A DNA stretch of 64,000 nt from Sorghum bicolor (lineage: Eukaryota; Streptophyta; Magnoliopsida; Poales; Poaceae), in NCBI RefSeq assembly GCF_000003195.3, contig NC_012878.2, positions 19,320,641 through 19,384,640 on the forward strand, written 5' to 3'. Under the pieces are notes generated by a model that was not told the DNA's origin, did not search any database, and saw only the letters and a list, made by a program, of their open reading frames with translations. Within the stretch, counting starts at the first letter, position 1, and each line of letters starts with the position of its first letter. This document shows, piece after piece, positions 1 to 12,068 of the stretch. The position numbers were made by a program, and so were the translations under genes.

Positions 1-3000
1 TTAGCTTCTTTGTGACATTTTATTGTCCATATTCATATGGTAACTCAATTAGATTCCTTAATATGAGTTGGATTACTCTTCTTGATGAAAGCAATGGATC
101 AAGTATCATCAAATTTGGAGTTCAGTTGGATATCTAAAAGTAGCTCCCAATATGGCAAAAAGTTATTTTATCGCTAAACGGACATCGACCCGTTGGCATG
201 CCGCGTTCTCGTGTTTTTGTTAAGCAACTAAAGTTGGTCCAAGAATAAAAGTGGTGGACAATTACTTGGATAAGGTCATGTAAAAAGTTGCATCAAGTTT
301 GACATGGTTTGGATCATCAATTCTTGGTTTTGCTAATCACCGTCAATACGTTGACACTTGTGACTTGGCATCTAATTATCTCTTAATCTGTTGGTCTAAT
401 AATCTTGGTGTCTTAATCAAAGTTGTAGTGCACGACGTGGTGAGCAAACTTCGTTTTAGGCCCAAGGTCCAATTCGGCCCAGAAATAGCCCGAATCAGCG
501 TCCCACCTTCCCTACTTCGCTGCCCGCCACGTGCTCGACGAAATGCCGACGCGTCCTCCATGCACCAGTGCGCGCCCCCACTATTGCTGCACATGTGCTG
601 GTACTCCATATCACGTTGGGACAGCCAGAGGCGCTCACCACTTGCTCATTCACTCGCCCTCACTTCCTCTGCCCTTCCTCTTTCCCCTCGGCGCTCGCCC
701 AGGCCGCCATTGTGCCACTTCCGTCGCCATAGGAGGTGGCGGTGTGTCGCCCCGTCTGCTGTTGTGCGACAGCTGCTTCCAGCCGTGGCCAGGAGCTTGG
801 CGTGGCCATGGTTGGCCGCGGCAAGGGAAGGCAGGCCTTCCACAGCCGTAGCCGGTGACCATTCCGGCATGAGCCTCAAGCTCGGTCATCTGCAAGAAGG
901 ATCTAGGTTTAGAATAAGAAATAACTCCGGGTTCCAGATGCGAACCATAGACTCATATGAATAGTGCTCTGGACGGCGGGTTGATTCATGGAAAACTCAG
1001 GGTTCCCGATGCAAAGTCGTTTTCCTTTATCTTTTGTTTTTGCACATTTCTTGTATCAGATTTGGAAATGCATAGTAATTCATAGAAAAGTTGTAAAATA
1101 GCAAATGTGGACTTTTTGGAATCCTTATGAAATTATATATGCAGTAGATCTATAATATGGCATGGTTTAGTTTGACGTTTTAGTCATAAAAATAGATTTA
1201 TGCAGTTAGGTTTTAATTGCTTGTTATATTTGTCTTTTTCATAACTGCTCTAGTATTTCTCGAATAAATGTGAAAATATTGTGACATGCTTTTCATATGA
1301 TATTTAATGTCTGGCATTTGTTTCATGAATTTAGGATTGATAGATTAAGAGTTATGAAAATAACAATTACCCTGTGTTGCTTTGCTCCTATTCTGAGTGG
1401 ATCTGCATGTTTGTATTGTTTGGCTCAGTTAAGTTGTGAATCTTGCCTGGATGAAAATATCTAAGTTTTAGTACTTTTCATAAGCTTTACAAAAATATAA
1501 ATAGCACAATTTTTGGTTAAGCACATGTTTAGTTATAGTGGTTTAAAGTACTGTTCTAGTTTCTGTCTAAACCCAGACAGGGTTGTATTGTTTGTTATGT
1601 AAAACCTTGTTAATGGTAGATTTAGCTCTAGACGTTTATAACAAAGTTGTTCCCAATTTAGTAAGATTTCTATAAAGTACATAACCGTAATTTATGGACA
1701 TGTGAAACTCAAGTTATGGCTGTTTAATGTGGCATGGCAGATTCTGTCTATGTTTTGGACAGAGATGTCTTCATGAGGTTAATTGACCTTGTTAACTGTG
1801 GATTCATCTTTAGATAATAATAAGAAAGTTGTAGGTGACTTTATAAGATTTCCAAAAAGATAAGAATCATGTTTACTGGAGGTCTACAACTCCAGTTATG
1901 CTTCCTTGAATTACCTATTAGTTTTCTGTTTGTAATTGTACCTCTACTGTTTGGCAGCATGAGCAGTCTTAATTATGCAATTAATTCCATGATATAAATG
2001 ATGTTTGCTGTGAAACATGTATATATAAAAGATGTAGAAAATTTACTAATATATACTTTGGTAAAGTTTCGTATCATTTGGCTAAGTGGTTTGTGAGTTA
2101 CAGTAGTATGAATTTCATCCTTTAAAATGTTTGTTCTCTGGAAATTCCTGGACCAGATTATATGGTCATGCATGTTTGACTTAGTTAACTTGTTAATAAT
2201 GCTAATATGATTAAAGATGAATTGTAGATAATTTGATAATCTTTCCAGAATGTCCTATTTCATAGTTTTTGAAGATGTGTAACTCCAGTTATGATTTATT
2301 TACTGAGTTGTTGCATGTATGTCCATAATTGCTGAAATACCCGAATGCTTGATTGCTTTACTTGGTGTGTGCAAACTGTGATTCATGCCTTTAATGGTGA
2401 TTAAGTAATACACTTGTAACCTTGTAAAACTTGTGTCATGATTGATATGTTTGCTCTATATAATTGGTTGTGTGATGTTAGCTAAATAACTTTAGATGCT
2501 TGTGTCTTGCATACTTTTATGTGATGCATGTTGTGTTATTATTCTTTATATTCATGCACTTGCATCTTGCATCTCATCTAGGTGCGCTAGATGAATCACG
2601 TGAAGGTCTTGGTGTGGGAACAAACCCAAAGACGGTGTTGGGTGGACCCATCCCGAAGGTGGAAGGACTAAGCAAGTGTTGTGACCTAAGATGTCACCAA
2701 GATGGAACAACTAATTGAACTGACTCCGTGTTGATCCCAGGCAAGCCCCGGAGCATTATAAGTCTCCTACTACTTTTGAATGCAATTGAGAATATATGTT
2801 ATATATGTATTGTTGCATTAAGTATAGGAGTTGGGTGAAACCTTTGCTGCATATAACACTCCTTGTCCAGCAAATATACCTATAACCCTATGTAGATTCA
2901 GGATCGAATCTAAATGCTTAGCTATGCTTAGACCGGTAGAAGCCAGGTGATATCCTGTCACTTGAGCGAGATAGGTGGACACCTGGAAAGGTTGGCTATA

Positions 3001-4268
3001 TATGCTATCATGGAAATAACCAAGTGATGAGGATGAATAATTGGAGACCGGGCGGGACGATGATAGAGAAGTAACAAGACATGGAGGTCTTGGGTGCCTA
3101 TCTATCTCCGCCTGTGTCGATTAAGGACCGATCGTTGACGGCCCTCTTGTCATGTTGAACGCATGCCCCACACTTAGCTGGAAGGATAAGTCGTTCCGAC
3201 CGCGAAGCCTGAACACTATCCGGGCCGGGAATCGGCCCGATGTACGCGCTGTATTGGTGATGGTTGAGGAGAACGATGAGGGCGCGGCAGGCAACCTTGG
3301 TATACCTTGGATACCTCAGTCGCCGGAACGGTCCTCGGGTATGGTCGGTGCCTGTCGAACCCGCGAATTGGTCCTAGATAGTGTAATATGGTGACCTGTA
3401 GCTCACTTTGGCCAGTGAGTGTGGTTTGTGTGGGGAATAACTCGCCAGCTGGTCAGAAATCGATTCGAATCGCCATCGCTCCTGGATAGTGAGCACTTGA
3501 CTTGAGCTTCGTCATCGTAGTAATGTTTATGGAACACGTGGATGGTTATGGTATGATGATGTTGGAAATGCCACATCGAATATGGGTACTACTATTGTAT
3601 CTTAATCAAGTGATTGCTTTAGTACAGGTGCTAATATAGATGACAGGTAATGATTATTAACTTGAGCTAAATACCTAAAAAGTTACTTACCTGTAACCTA
3701 AGCTTTTATGCAAAAAGTGTTGTCAAGCTAGCCCCACCAATAAAGCCTTGCATACTCCTTGGTGTAATATTATTTCTGGTTTATGACGGGTAAGTCTAGC
3801 TGAGTACCTTCTTGTACTCAGGGTTTATTCCCACTTGTTGCAAGTTGTGATGTATCATGGCTACTGCAAGAGTTGGATGACTCCTACAATATTAGAGGAG
3901 TAAGATCATGGGCATGATCCTTCTTAGTTACCTCATCTATGTTGCTTTTGTTGGAGTTGACCTAGATACTGGCATATATTTGTAATAAGGGTAATATTAG
4001 TTTCAATTTACTTTACTTCCGCTACTTTTCAACTCAACTTGTAGTAACTATATTGAACTCTGATGTATCTCGAACTATTTGTGAAATGGATGTAACATTT
4101 GACTTGTTATGTTGAATCACTACGATCTTGGCTTGTAAGATGGTTGGTTTGAAATCCCTCGTGATTTCACGGACTACAGGGTTTATGAGAGTTCGATTAT
4201 GTTAAAGCAACTGCTTTGGCAGGAGTTTTTCATAGTTGATCTCTTGTAAATTGGGCGGTTCAGTTACA
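1..4268 (+). repeat. Left LTR of element A (5' truncated by window)
   Basis: Base 1 aligns with base 16362 of the right LTR and similarity continues to the terminal TTACA at 4268, with roughly 2-3% differences and small indels. The LTR has a GC-rich island (about 480-860) that is probably the transcription start/leader region, a long AT-rich middle, and from about 2740 a distal part shared with the Tekay LTRs at 33250-34735 and 53270-54754. Open frames inside it are not conserved between the copies and I do not regard them as genes. Confidence 0.9.
3118..3500 (+). repeat. Conserved LTR core block shared between LTR families A and B
   Basis: A GC-richer block of about 380 bases starting near TGTCGATTAAGGACCGATC is strongly conserved in all four long LTRs of the window (also about 19471-19856, 33601-33990 and 53618-54005), although sequences upstream of it differ greatly between the two LTR families. 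It has an open frame in some copies, but stops and substitutions do not follow codon positions, so it is more likely a non-coding regulatory or RNA element than a protein. Confidence 0.6.
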
Positions 4269-4270
4269 GC

Positions 4271-4282
4271 TGGTATCAAAGC
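4271..4282 (+). promoter_or_regulatory. Primer binding site (tRNA-iMet type) of element A
   Basis: TGGTATCAAAGC begins two bases after the LTR end and differs by one base from TGGTATCAGAGC, the sequence complementary to the 3' end of plant initiator methionine tRNA. Confidence 0.8.
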
Positions 4283-5561
4283 AAGGTTCAACATTAAACT
4301 TGTCATATGTGTATTTAAAACAAAATATATTGTTTTATAAAATCATTTTTTGACAACTTATAGCTATTATAGATAAAGGTGTGTTCAAATCTAAAAAGGT
4401 TTTATCTAAGTATGCCAGTGGTCATTTCCTTTATGGCCAATTAAGGACCCTTAGGTGGCTTATTTAAGTACTGACTTGGGGGTTTTTGCATCATATTTCT
4501 ATTTTGTTGCTCATACGGCGTGTAATAGTATGAGTGCCATTCATTTGAATGGTAATGTATGGATCATTTCTTCCTCTACGCCTCGGTAAGTGTGAGCTGT
4601 GAGAGCATGATCGGATACACCGCCGATCTAGGGAAGTGCTTTTGGTACTGGATCACGTGCACATTTTACATGTGCCTATGAAAAGGTACCGCATGATGGG
4701 TGATTCCGTCCTTAGAGGCGATGCCGTCGCTAGGACGATGATGTGGGTAGTAGCACTACACATACTGGTATGGGGATACGCGTGTGTGGAGTGCATAGCC
4801 TTTAAATCTTATACTGCATGTTTCATATTGTGGGTGGGCTGAAATGAGTTTTCTGCAGGTATGCTAACCACTATTGCGTAAATTGAATATAGCTTACGAC
4901 TAGTTATATGTCGAGAGTGTACGTATTATGCCACCGACATAGAACGTGATTGCCAACTTAGGCTGGCAATTTTGTGAAGACGAATAGGATGAAGCATGCA
5001 TCATCATGATTGTTGCCATATGTATAACTATGCTTCTCTCACCCTTGTTCTAGTAATAAATAACTTGTGAATCAATGTGTGTCACCTTGCTTGTGTGTAG
5101 TTAGATACAATGCTTTACTCCATGTTGCTTGAATAGCTATAATTGAAGGTAGGGTGTGATTAGCTTTGTTTTGCCCGTGTTGTGGTTGATCTGTGCACCC
5201 TGTCAGTATGATGCACATCTCTAAGATGACTAGTCTTTTAAGCATAAGTTAAAATTTTGTTTTCACCACTAGAGAAGAGACATACACCTTTCTAGTAAAA
5301 GAAAGTGAAATATAAAAACACCTTACCATCATGTTTTGTATGTTCAGGTGTACTAGTGTTGCTTTAGATGACTGCTTGTTATCTGCAAAATTTGTGCTTA
5401 GTAATGATTGTTGGAGATAGTGTGATTCATGTTCTCAAATGTTTGCTTAAAACCTTGATGCATGAGTGGATGTGTTGTTAACTAGGTAGTGTCATAGTTG
5501 TTACCTTTTTGTCCTTAGTAAGCATGCGAGTGTTGAAGAGCCTTATCTTAGAATAACACTA
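4283..5561 (+). other. Interior of element A, left part, no gene seen
   Basis: AT-rich sequence between the primer site and the nested Athila-like insertion. I see no gag motif, zinc knuckle or long frame; the best open frame (4636-4842, 68 codons) has no recognisable similarity. It is probably the leader of a non-coding element. Confidence 0.6.
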
Positions 5562-6056
5562 TGTTGACGGTCCTTAATGCTCACATTTAACCATCAACTA
5601 ATCATGGAAAAGGATCCAAATGCAACCAACACCTAGACTTAGGGTTTTATCTAATAGAATTCCACGAGTTTTGGTGTTTGTCTATTTCTATAGGGGGTTA
5701 TCAGGAAATATGAAAGAAAGGCCCACACGTCGGGTTTACATAGAGATACTAACGTGCCGTGCAATTTTCTACTATCTAGAAGACTCCAGAAGCCACGGGA
5801 AGGAACGAGAGGCCGATCGGGCCCGGGGGCAGGGCGCCCGCCCAAGTCCCTTGGGTGCCCGCCCAGCTACAGTAACCAATCAGCTTCAACTTCGCGGATC
5901 GTGCTCCACCGACTCTAAGGATCGAGGAAAATCACACGATTAAGGTCGGTTTGATCGGATGGTGGAGAATAACGTGGAAATTCCTTGGGAGCTACGCTTC
6001 CTAGATTTCTTGGGAGCTACTCTTCCTAGATTTCTTGGGGGCTACTCTTCCTGGAC

Positions 6057-6064
6057 TATATAAG
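6057..6064 (+). promoter_or_regulatory. TATA box of the Athila-like LTR
   Basis: TATATAAG, conserved at 12564-12571 in the other LTR. Upstream are tandem copies of TTCTTGGGAGCTACTCTTCC-like units of about 29 bases, possibly promoter repeats. Confidence 0.65.
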
Positions 6065-6151
6065 CAGACCCCCACCAGCCCCTGGGGGCATACCTCTTCT
6101 ACAGAATCAAAGATAGGGTTTCAATTCTTCATCCAAGTAGAGAGGATCCCT

Positions 6152-6226
6152 CTAGTTCTTCTAGTTCTAGTTCTAGTTCTAGTTCATCTAGTTCTAGTTC
6201 TAGTTCCTCTAGTTCTAGTTCTAGTT
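6152..6226 (+). repeat. CTAGTT hexamer tract in the Athila-like LTR leader
   Basis: Runs of CTAGTT interrupted by CATCTAG/CCTCTAG variants lie about 90 bases after the TATA box. The other LTR (12659-12727) is one hexamer shorter, as expected for slippage. A shorter relative occurs in the LTR at 55461-57086 (about 55965-55990). Confidence 0.8.
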
Positions 6227-6907
6227 AGTTCTAATTGTAATCTAGAAAATAGGGAGAGAGAAGAGGAGAGCGGAGGAGGAGCCGGATCTGTCGGATCTTC
6301 CTCAACATTGTACTTTTGCAGCAACTGGTTCATCCTTCATCGTTCTCCAGGTTCTTCAATTCATAATTCCTGAGTTCTTTAATTACTTTTATTTACATTC
6401 AAGTTATTTATTGGATTCCCGCTTGCATCAAGTGCTCTAGTCTTTATAACGCTAGAGTAGTAATTAATAGATTAGACGTGGTATTTAGTCTTGCAATTAC
6501 CTGGAATTGCACCCAATCCTGCAGATTGTTGTGGTAGCCTTAGGGTAGTGACAGCTCTAACGGTTGACGTATTCCACCACGTTCGGATCGGTGTTTGTAG
6601 GACCGTAGTCAGACCTTCCTAGCCCCCTTCTCATCTCTTTCTGTGGTTAGTGCCCTGATGTCCCGATATAAATAATCTTTGAAGTAATTCTTGATTCTTA
6701 GATCAACTAGAGAACTCTCAGGAAACTTCCTCTCTTCCCACCAAAAATAATTATATAGTTATCCTTGGATGATCTTGGATCTTAATTAGTACACTCACAT
6801 TCTCTGTGGAAAATCGATACTCTGGAATACTCCCGGGTGAAGGCTACATCGGTATCCGTGCGCTTGCGGATTTTTCTGTTTGTGTTTAAAATACCCAACA
6901 AGCTTTC

Positions 6908-6924
6908 TGGCGCCGTTGCCGGGG
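6908..6924 (+). promoter_or_regulatory. Primer binding site (tRNA-Asp type)
   Basis: TGGCGCCGTTGCCGGGG is complementary to the 3' end of plant tRNA-Asp and lies seven bases after the LTR end, the usual arrangement in Athila-lineage elements. Confidence 0.88.
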
Positions 6925-8764
6925 AATGGTAGATGTGCTAGTTTCGAACCAAGTCGTCCGTGTATCCCTTTTCTTTTCTTTTTTTTTACCACACTCACCT
7001 TATCATTTTCACCATACCACATGGATTTCACTCTAAGCATTAATGAGTATGGAATTTATTTCATAGCCACTTCATTTACTCCATGCTCATATGCAACATC
7101 TTCACAATCCATTGGTCTCTTCAACATCACCACATTCGAGATCTCCAACCCCCTCTTCCTTTCTATTCATAAAAACTTTAAAAGGGCGGTTGTCGATGCA
7201 TATATCTATAATAAATTTTGCAGATCTCGTTGAGTTGATCTTGATATAGGTCAGCGTTGGAGGGGAAACCACTTCGCTGACATAAATTGATGGTTTCCCA
7301 AGGACAAGCTTAGTGTCCTAAAATAAGCACTAATAAGATCATAACATAAACTTTTAATTATTTGCAACATTACCTTGTGTGTTGAGCATATAAGGATAAT
7401 TGTAAAAATATTCCTTCGGGTATTCTTGTCACTAACCTTTCCAGGATTGGAGCAAGAAGATCGGATAAATGACAAGCACAAGGTATGTCCAACCAATCAT
7501 CATACAACATTGAATTAAATTCATCCAAACTTGAATTTTGTAAAATTCAAGCTTGGGGTGTACTTTACATAAAAACATCTTTTGCCATGTTGCTATGTTG
7601 GTTATCCCTACCTTTTAGACATGCTTAATTTGTAAAATACTAATCACACTACTACATCTCCACTTGAGTAGATCTCTATAAATGCTCTCATGCCACCTTT
7701 ATTTGCTTTAGTATATGTCCAGGTTTGGAGTAGTTTCATTTATCTCTTAATTAAGCATGGTGCTTAGTTTAGGGCTGATGATCTTACTTCCATAGTAGTT
7801 TAAATTAAGCATGATGCTTAGGTTAAAATGCCCTCCTAAATCAAATTAGACATGGTGTCTAGGTTGATTTTTGAGCCGATAGTATGCTATAGTAGATATT
7901 GGATATTTTGTTGGACTAACCCCTGCAGGAAAACTTTCAATATCGACCAGGGAAGTCTTGAGATAAACTCACATTGGAGACAAAGAGAGAGACACATGAA
8001 GGTTAACAATTTACACAAGGAAGGCATAGCTCACAAGAGATGATCCTTGGAGGGTGCCACAAACACGATGCACAACCGCTAAGAAAGGAAAGCTTCCATA
8101 AGGTGATACTGTACCATCACTCTTCAAGTAAGGTAACATCTTAAGGTACTTGACTATCACTTTTATAAGCTTCTCCTTGGTTCTGGCGTTTACATGAACA
8201 AAAGAGACAAACATGTATGATTTACAACTCTAGATAACCAACCCAGTCGATTCAATATGTTTAGTCCTTCCACCTTTGTGATCCCACAATCCTAATCATA
8301 TGAGCTAAAATGTTGCACACGCAATCTTTGGAAGATATACATAAAAAGAAAACATAAGTATAGATAGATTATCTTTCCATTAGGTTGAGCGATCTGATCT
8401 GACAAATGCTTTAAATGCTACACTCATGATCTTATTATCCTTCAACTTTGTCTTGCTCACTATGCTTAAGGTTAGAGAAGAACAAATACACTTTTGGTTC
8501 TGTTGGTGTTTTCCACCAACAGGGCCCATGCACTTGATCTCTGCCTTGTCTCTATGAGTAGGTACACTTTAAGCAAAATATGAAGGAGTTTTACAACTTC
8601 CAGACTCCACCAAGTGAAGAACTTGTATCTACGAGCACAAACACACTGGAGAGACTGAACACTCAGGCAATCACTGCCCTGAGATGCTTGAGGACGTAAC
8701 TACTAGAGTAACCCCGTGGCGGAAGTAATTACTGACCTTCTGCCGGCCAAGAAGCGATCCAGGA
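6925..8764 (+). other. Interior of the Athila-like element, 5' part; no gene recognised
   Basis: AT-rich sequence where gag would be expected. Short frames (for example 6880-7233) match nothing I know. TTAAGCATGGTGCTTAG-like phrases recur near 7752, 7804 and 7849, a local diverged repeat. Gag appears to have been deleted or replaced. Confidence 0.55.
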
Positions 8765-9831
8765 CGCACCGTCATCCCGATCTCCATCGGCATGGTGGAC
8801 TTCCTAGAAGCACTCTGCGACTTTGGCTCCAGCGTCAACATTATGCCCAGGGTACTTTATGAAAAAATTCTTTACACATCCTTTATTAGAAATGCCATGT
8901 GTTTGCAGATTGCAGATCGTACATTAAGTTTCCCAAAGGGAATATTGAAGAACCTCTACGTCCGAGTTGGTACCTTATACGCTCCAGCAGACTTCGTGGT
9001 GATAGAGACTGATACTGATGAGAGGGCACCCATCATCCTAGTGAGGCCATTCCTGAACACCTCGGGAGCTGTCATCTACGCTAGTGCTGCCAAGATTAGT
9101 CTCTACATCAAGGGGAGGAAGGAGACGTTTTCCTTCAAGAACAAGACTACACAAATCTCAGAGCAATCCCGACATGAACCAAGGAAGAGGACCAACAGGA
9201 GGAACAGAAACAATAAAATATGGACTGAGTCAGCTAAGATGGTCACTGCAGCTCAAGAAGGTCAAGATCGTCAACTCAAGTCGCCTTTCTTGATCAAGAA
9301 GGACGACCCTGGTGTTCCTAGCATCAAGTGCACAATCAACGGATATTCTTTTCAGAAGACACTCTATGACACCGGATCTGACCTCAACATAATGGCCGCA
9401 GTCACTTATCAGCTCCTACACGGAACCATGCCCCTACAACCAACATACATTCCGCTCCAGATGATTTTAAGGTTATTAACATGGGAGAAGACGAGTACGT
9501 TCCACCCATCATATTTGGGAGACAGTTCCTCAGCACCGTTAAAACAATCATCTACATTGGAACCGGAGAAGACCACATAAACTTCCCCTCTAAGAAGGTA
9601 CGCCGCTATTTTACTGACCTTAACTATATAGTTGAAGACTCTAAGCAGGTCAGGACAAGAAGAAGATGTCGCAATCGCAACCAGAGAAGGCAAATCATCA
9701 AGGATGGATGGGCGGACTATGAAGGAGAAGTGGTAAGGTCTGAAGACATACAACTTGAACAGAACGGTCCTGAGGAGACCGTAGCACCGAGTCAGGTGTG
9801 TAGAGAGAAGATAGTTGTACATGAAGAGTAG
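8765..9831 (+). pseudogene. Athila-type retropepsin region with two tandem protease-like domains
   Basis: The first unit runs from about 8765: it has the Athila protease signature ALCDFGSSVNIMP (canonical DLG/DSG triad here DFG), then ADRTLSFPKGIL, and closes with IILVRPFLNTSGAVIY, equivalent to the ILGRPFL flap-to-C-terminus motif. A second unit follows about 9310-9630: YDTGSDLNIM carries a canonical DTG, and IIFGRQFLSTVKTIIYIGTG closes it. Between the two halves of unit 2 the frame shifts (frame of 8792-9580 to frame of 9481-9831) and about 30 residues expected in between are missing. A basic tail with RTRRRCRNRN follows. In intact elements the domain cleaves the gag-pol polyprotein; here it cannot be translated continuously, and no RT or integrase follows. 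Confidence 0.8.
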
Positions 9832-12053
9832 GCGCCGCCGGAACCACCGACTACGCCATCCAGCAAATCCCAGGACGACTGAGAAAACAGAGAGTCCCGT
9901 TTGGAGGACTTAAAAACACCAAACGCCTTGCCAAGAGGTAAACATGGTAGTTATCTTTTTCCTTTCAATTATTTTAAAATAGTTTGCTTAGTTAATCAGG
10001 TTCATATCATCTTGAAAAGAAAATAAAAATGTTAAAAATAGTAAGCCCCATGTGAGTATGCTCATGACATAAAACCCATAAGTACATTCACTGTGGTGGT
10101 GTAAAAATAAAATAAATATATTTATGTCCTATAAAAATAAAATTATAAAAATAAAATTATGATCCTACTAAAGAGAGTAACATTTATTGAGGAGGCTCAA
10201 CATGATAAAGGCTAGATATTTATGCTAACACTTAACTAGTTCCACAAAGCTTTGTTGTCTATTTGAGCTCCACAGAATTCAAGGATCAAAGAAGACTAGC
10301 AGACAGAGGACATCCTAATCGCTGTCAGGGTGCTGCCGACATTCAAAAACACCTCCGCCACCTGCTAGCTACATCAAAAGGAATTACGTCAAAACCCAGC
10401 TTGGGGGAGAGCAACCCCCACTTATCCAGCTAAGTGTTCTACTCATGGTTATACTTTACTCAAATAATAAAAATACGCATAATCATAAAAACCCAAATAA
10501 AGATTTTGTGCTTATATATATATTTGCTTAGTTTGCTAAATAAATAAATAAATAAAGTTTGCTATGAACCCTTATGATAAGCTCTCACATGGAAATGATG
10601 AATAGTTTCTCTGCCATGATTAGTTCTAAAAATTGAAATCTCTCTTAAGTTTAGGCATGACTGTTATTAATTAAGATTTGCTCTAAACCTGAACTTGTGG
10701 GAAGAGTACTTGATCTGAAGTCTAAGTCGTTAACGGATATGATATGGGAAGGTTGAGCTACTGTTTATCTGTTCCTAGAGATGCTAGAATTCTGGAGAAT
10801 TTTATCTTTGAAAATCTTTAAAATGTTACATGATGAGTTCCTGTATGATGTGAGTTTCAATTCCTACCACAACCATATATACATGCTTGCTAGACTTTGA
10901 GCCACACATTTACTTTTTACTGCTTATGAGCATTGAGTGTGGTCAAGCTGTGTAGACCCTTAGGAGCATGTCATGTGGTTAAATCAAGATTCACTTACAC
11001 GTTCACTCATACATGCTGCTTCTACTCTGGAAGTACGCATCCACATACATCCACTCATTTCTATATCCAGATTCACCCAAAAGTATTCTACTCCTAATCC
11101 GGGAGAGAATAGCCAAAAACATTTCTGTTTTTCCCCTATGAAATAAATGCTCAAGTTATCTTGGTTACTACTAGTTGCTATATTATTTCAAGAGATGAGT
11201 GCTCTAAAAAAAGAGAGATACGAGGAAATAAAAAGGGGCAAGTGCCCGGAACCTCGAAAGAAAAGAAAAAGTGACACGAGAGGTAAAAATGGACAAGTGT
11301 GCGACAGTAGAATTAGCGGTATAAGATACCCACCTGAGAGAAAAGAAAAAAAAAGAAAGAAAAAGAAAATATAGAGCATCTCATTCTCCTCAAAAAGTTT
11401 CAAAAGGGCAAGAAAGGTATGTATCCCCTCAAAAGAGCACAAGTAGAATTAGACTTTCACCGTTGTTATCACCATCATTACCATGCACCATTCATTCGCC
11501 ACACATGCACATCTTGATTTGACTTATTGACTTGTTCTTCTAGATCCATGGTTTGACTATGCAATAAACATCTTGTAAGTATGTATTAGCTGTCTCCCAC
11601 CTATGAGCTCCAGATATCAAAAACCTTATTAGAGTAGGGTGAGAGAGAAGGCAATGCCACTATGCCTCATACCAAAAATACCACATACTTTGAGAGAAGG
11701 CATACACCATTACTGCCTTGGTAAGGATCCAGAAATACCATAAAAGAGAGACTAGAGAGAGTCATACAAGGAATCTTTGAGTTTTATTTGAAAATCTGCA
11801 AAAAACTCCAGAGCTATTGTTAATCGAAGAACAAGAGACATGGTGCTTGACTAGACCGTTCTATCTTTTAACTGCTCAAGATAGAAGTGACGGTTACAAG
11901 TCCCATGGTAAAAGGTAATATGAGTAAGTTTAAATCTTGATAGTTTACCCTAACCCAGAGATGAGATCTTGTTTGAACGCATGTATATCTTTAAGGCATG
12001 AAACAACTGCAGAAACTCTTGAGTTCATCTTTGCTCAGGGACGAGCAAAGGTT
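9832..12053 (+). other. Interior of the Athila-like element, 3' part; AT-rich, no gene recognised
   Basis: Long AT-rich and A-rich stretches (AAAATAAAATTAT repeats near 10130; an A/G-rich run at about 11190-11370). GCTTGGGGGAGAG at about 10400 resembles the polypurine tract before the 3' LTR and may be an internal copy of it. I see no pol motifs. Confidence 0.55.
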
Positions 12054-12068
12054 AAGCTTGGGGGAGCT
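12054..12068 (+). promoter_or_regulatory. Polypurine tract before the Athila-like 3' LTR
   Basis: AAGCTTGGGGGAGCT directly precedes TGTTGACGG. The same phrase (AAGCTTGGGGGAAT) precedes the related LTR at 55461. Confidence 0.8.

Larger units (their letters stand above)
5562..6900 (+). repeat. 5' LTR of the Athila-like element
   Basis: 1339 bases, TGTTGACGG...CCCAACA, paired with 12069-13401. It contains a TATA box, a CTAGTT tract just downstream, and a U5 end with a pattern (GGAAAATCGATACTC then GTGCGCTTGCGG) that recurs in weaker form in the LTRs at 57094-60315. Confidence 0.9.

Noticed and set aside
299..964. 221-codon open frame in the left LTR of element A
   Set aside because: The corresponding right-LTR region is broken into different frames by indels and stops; no known domain; it overlaps the GC-rich island where chance frames are long.
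3152..3394. 80-codon frame in the conserved LTR block as a gene
   Set aside because: It recurs in other LTR copies but with substitutions and indels that do not respect codons, so conservation is better explained at the nucleic-acid level.
11147..11374. Lys/Arg-rich small protein
   Set aside because: It arises from an A/G-rich low-complexity tract in the Athila-like interior; no motif or conservation.
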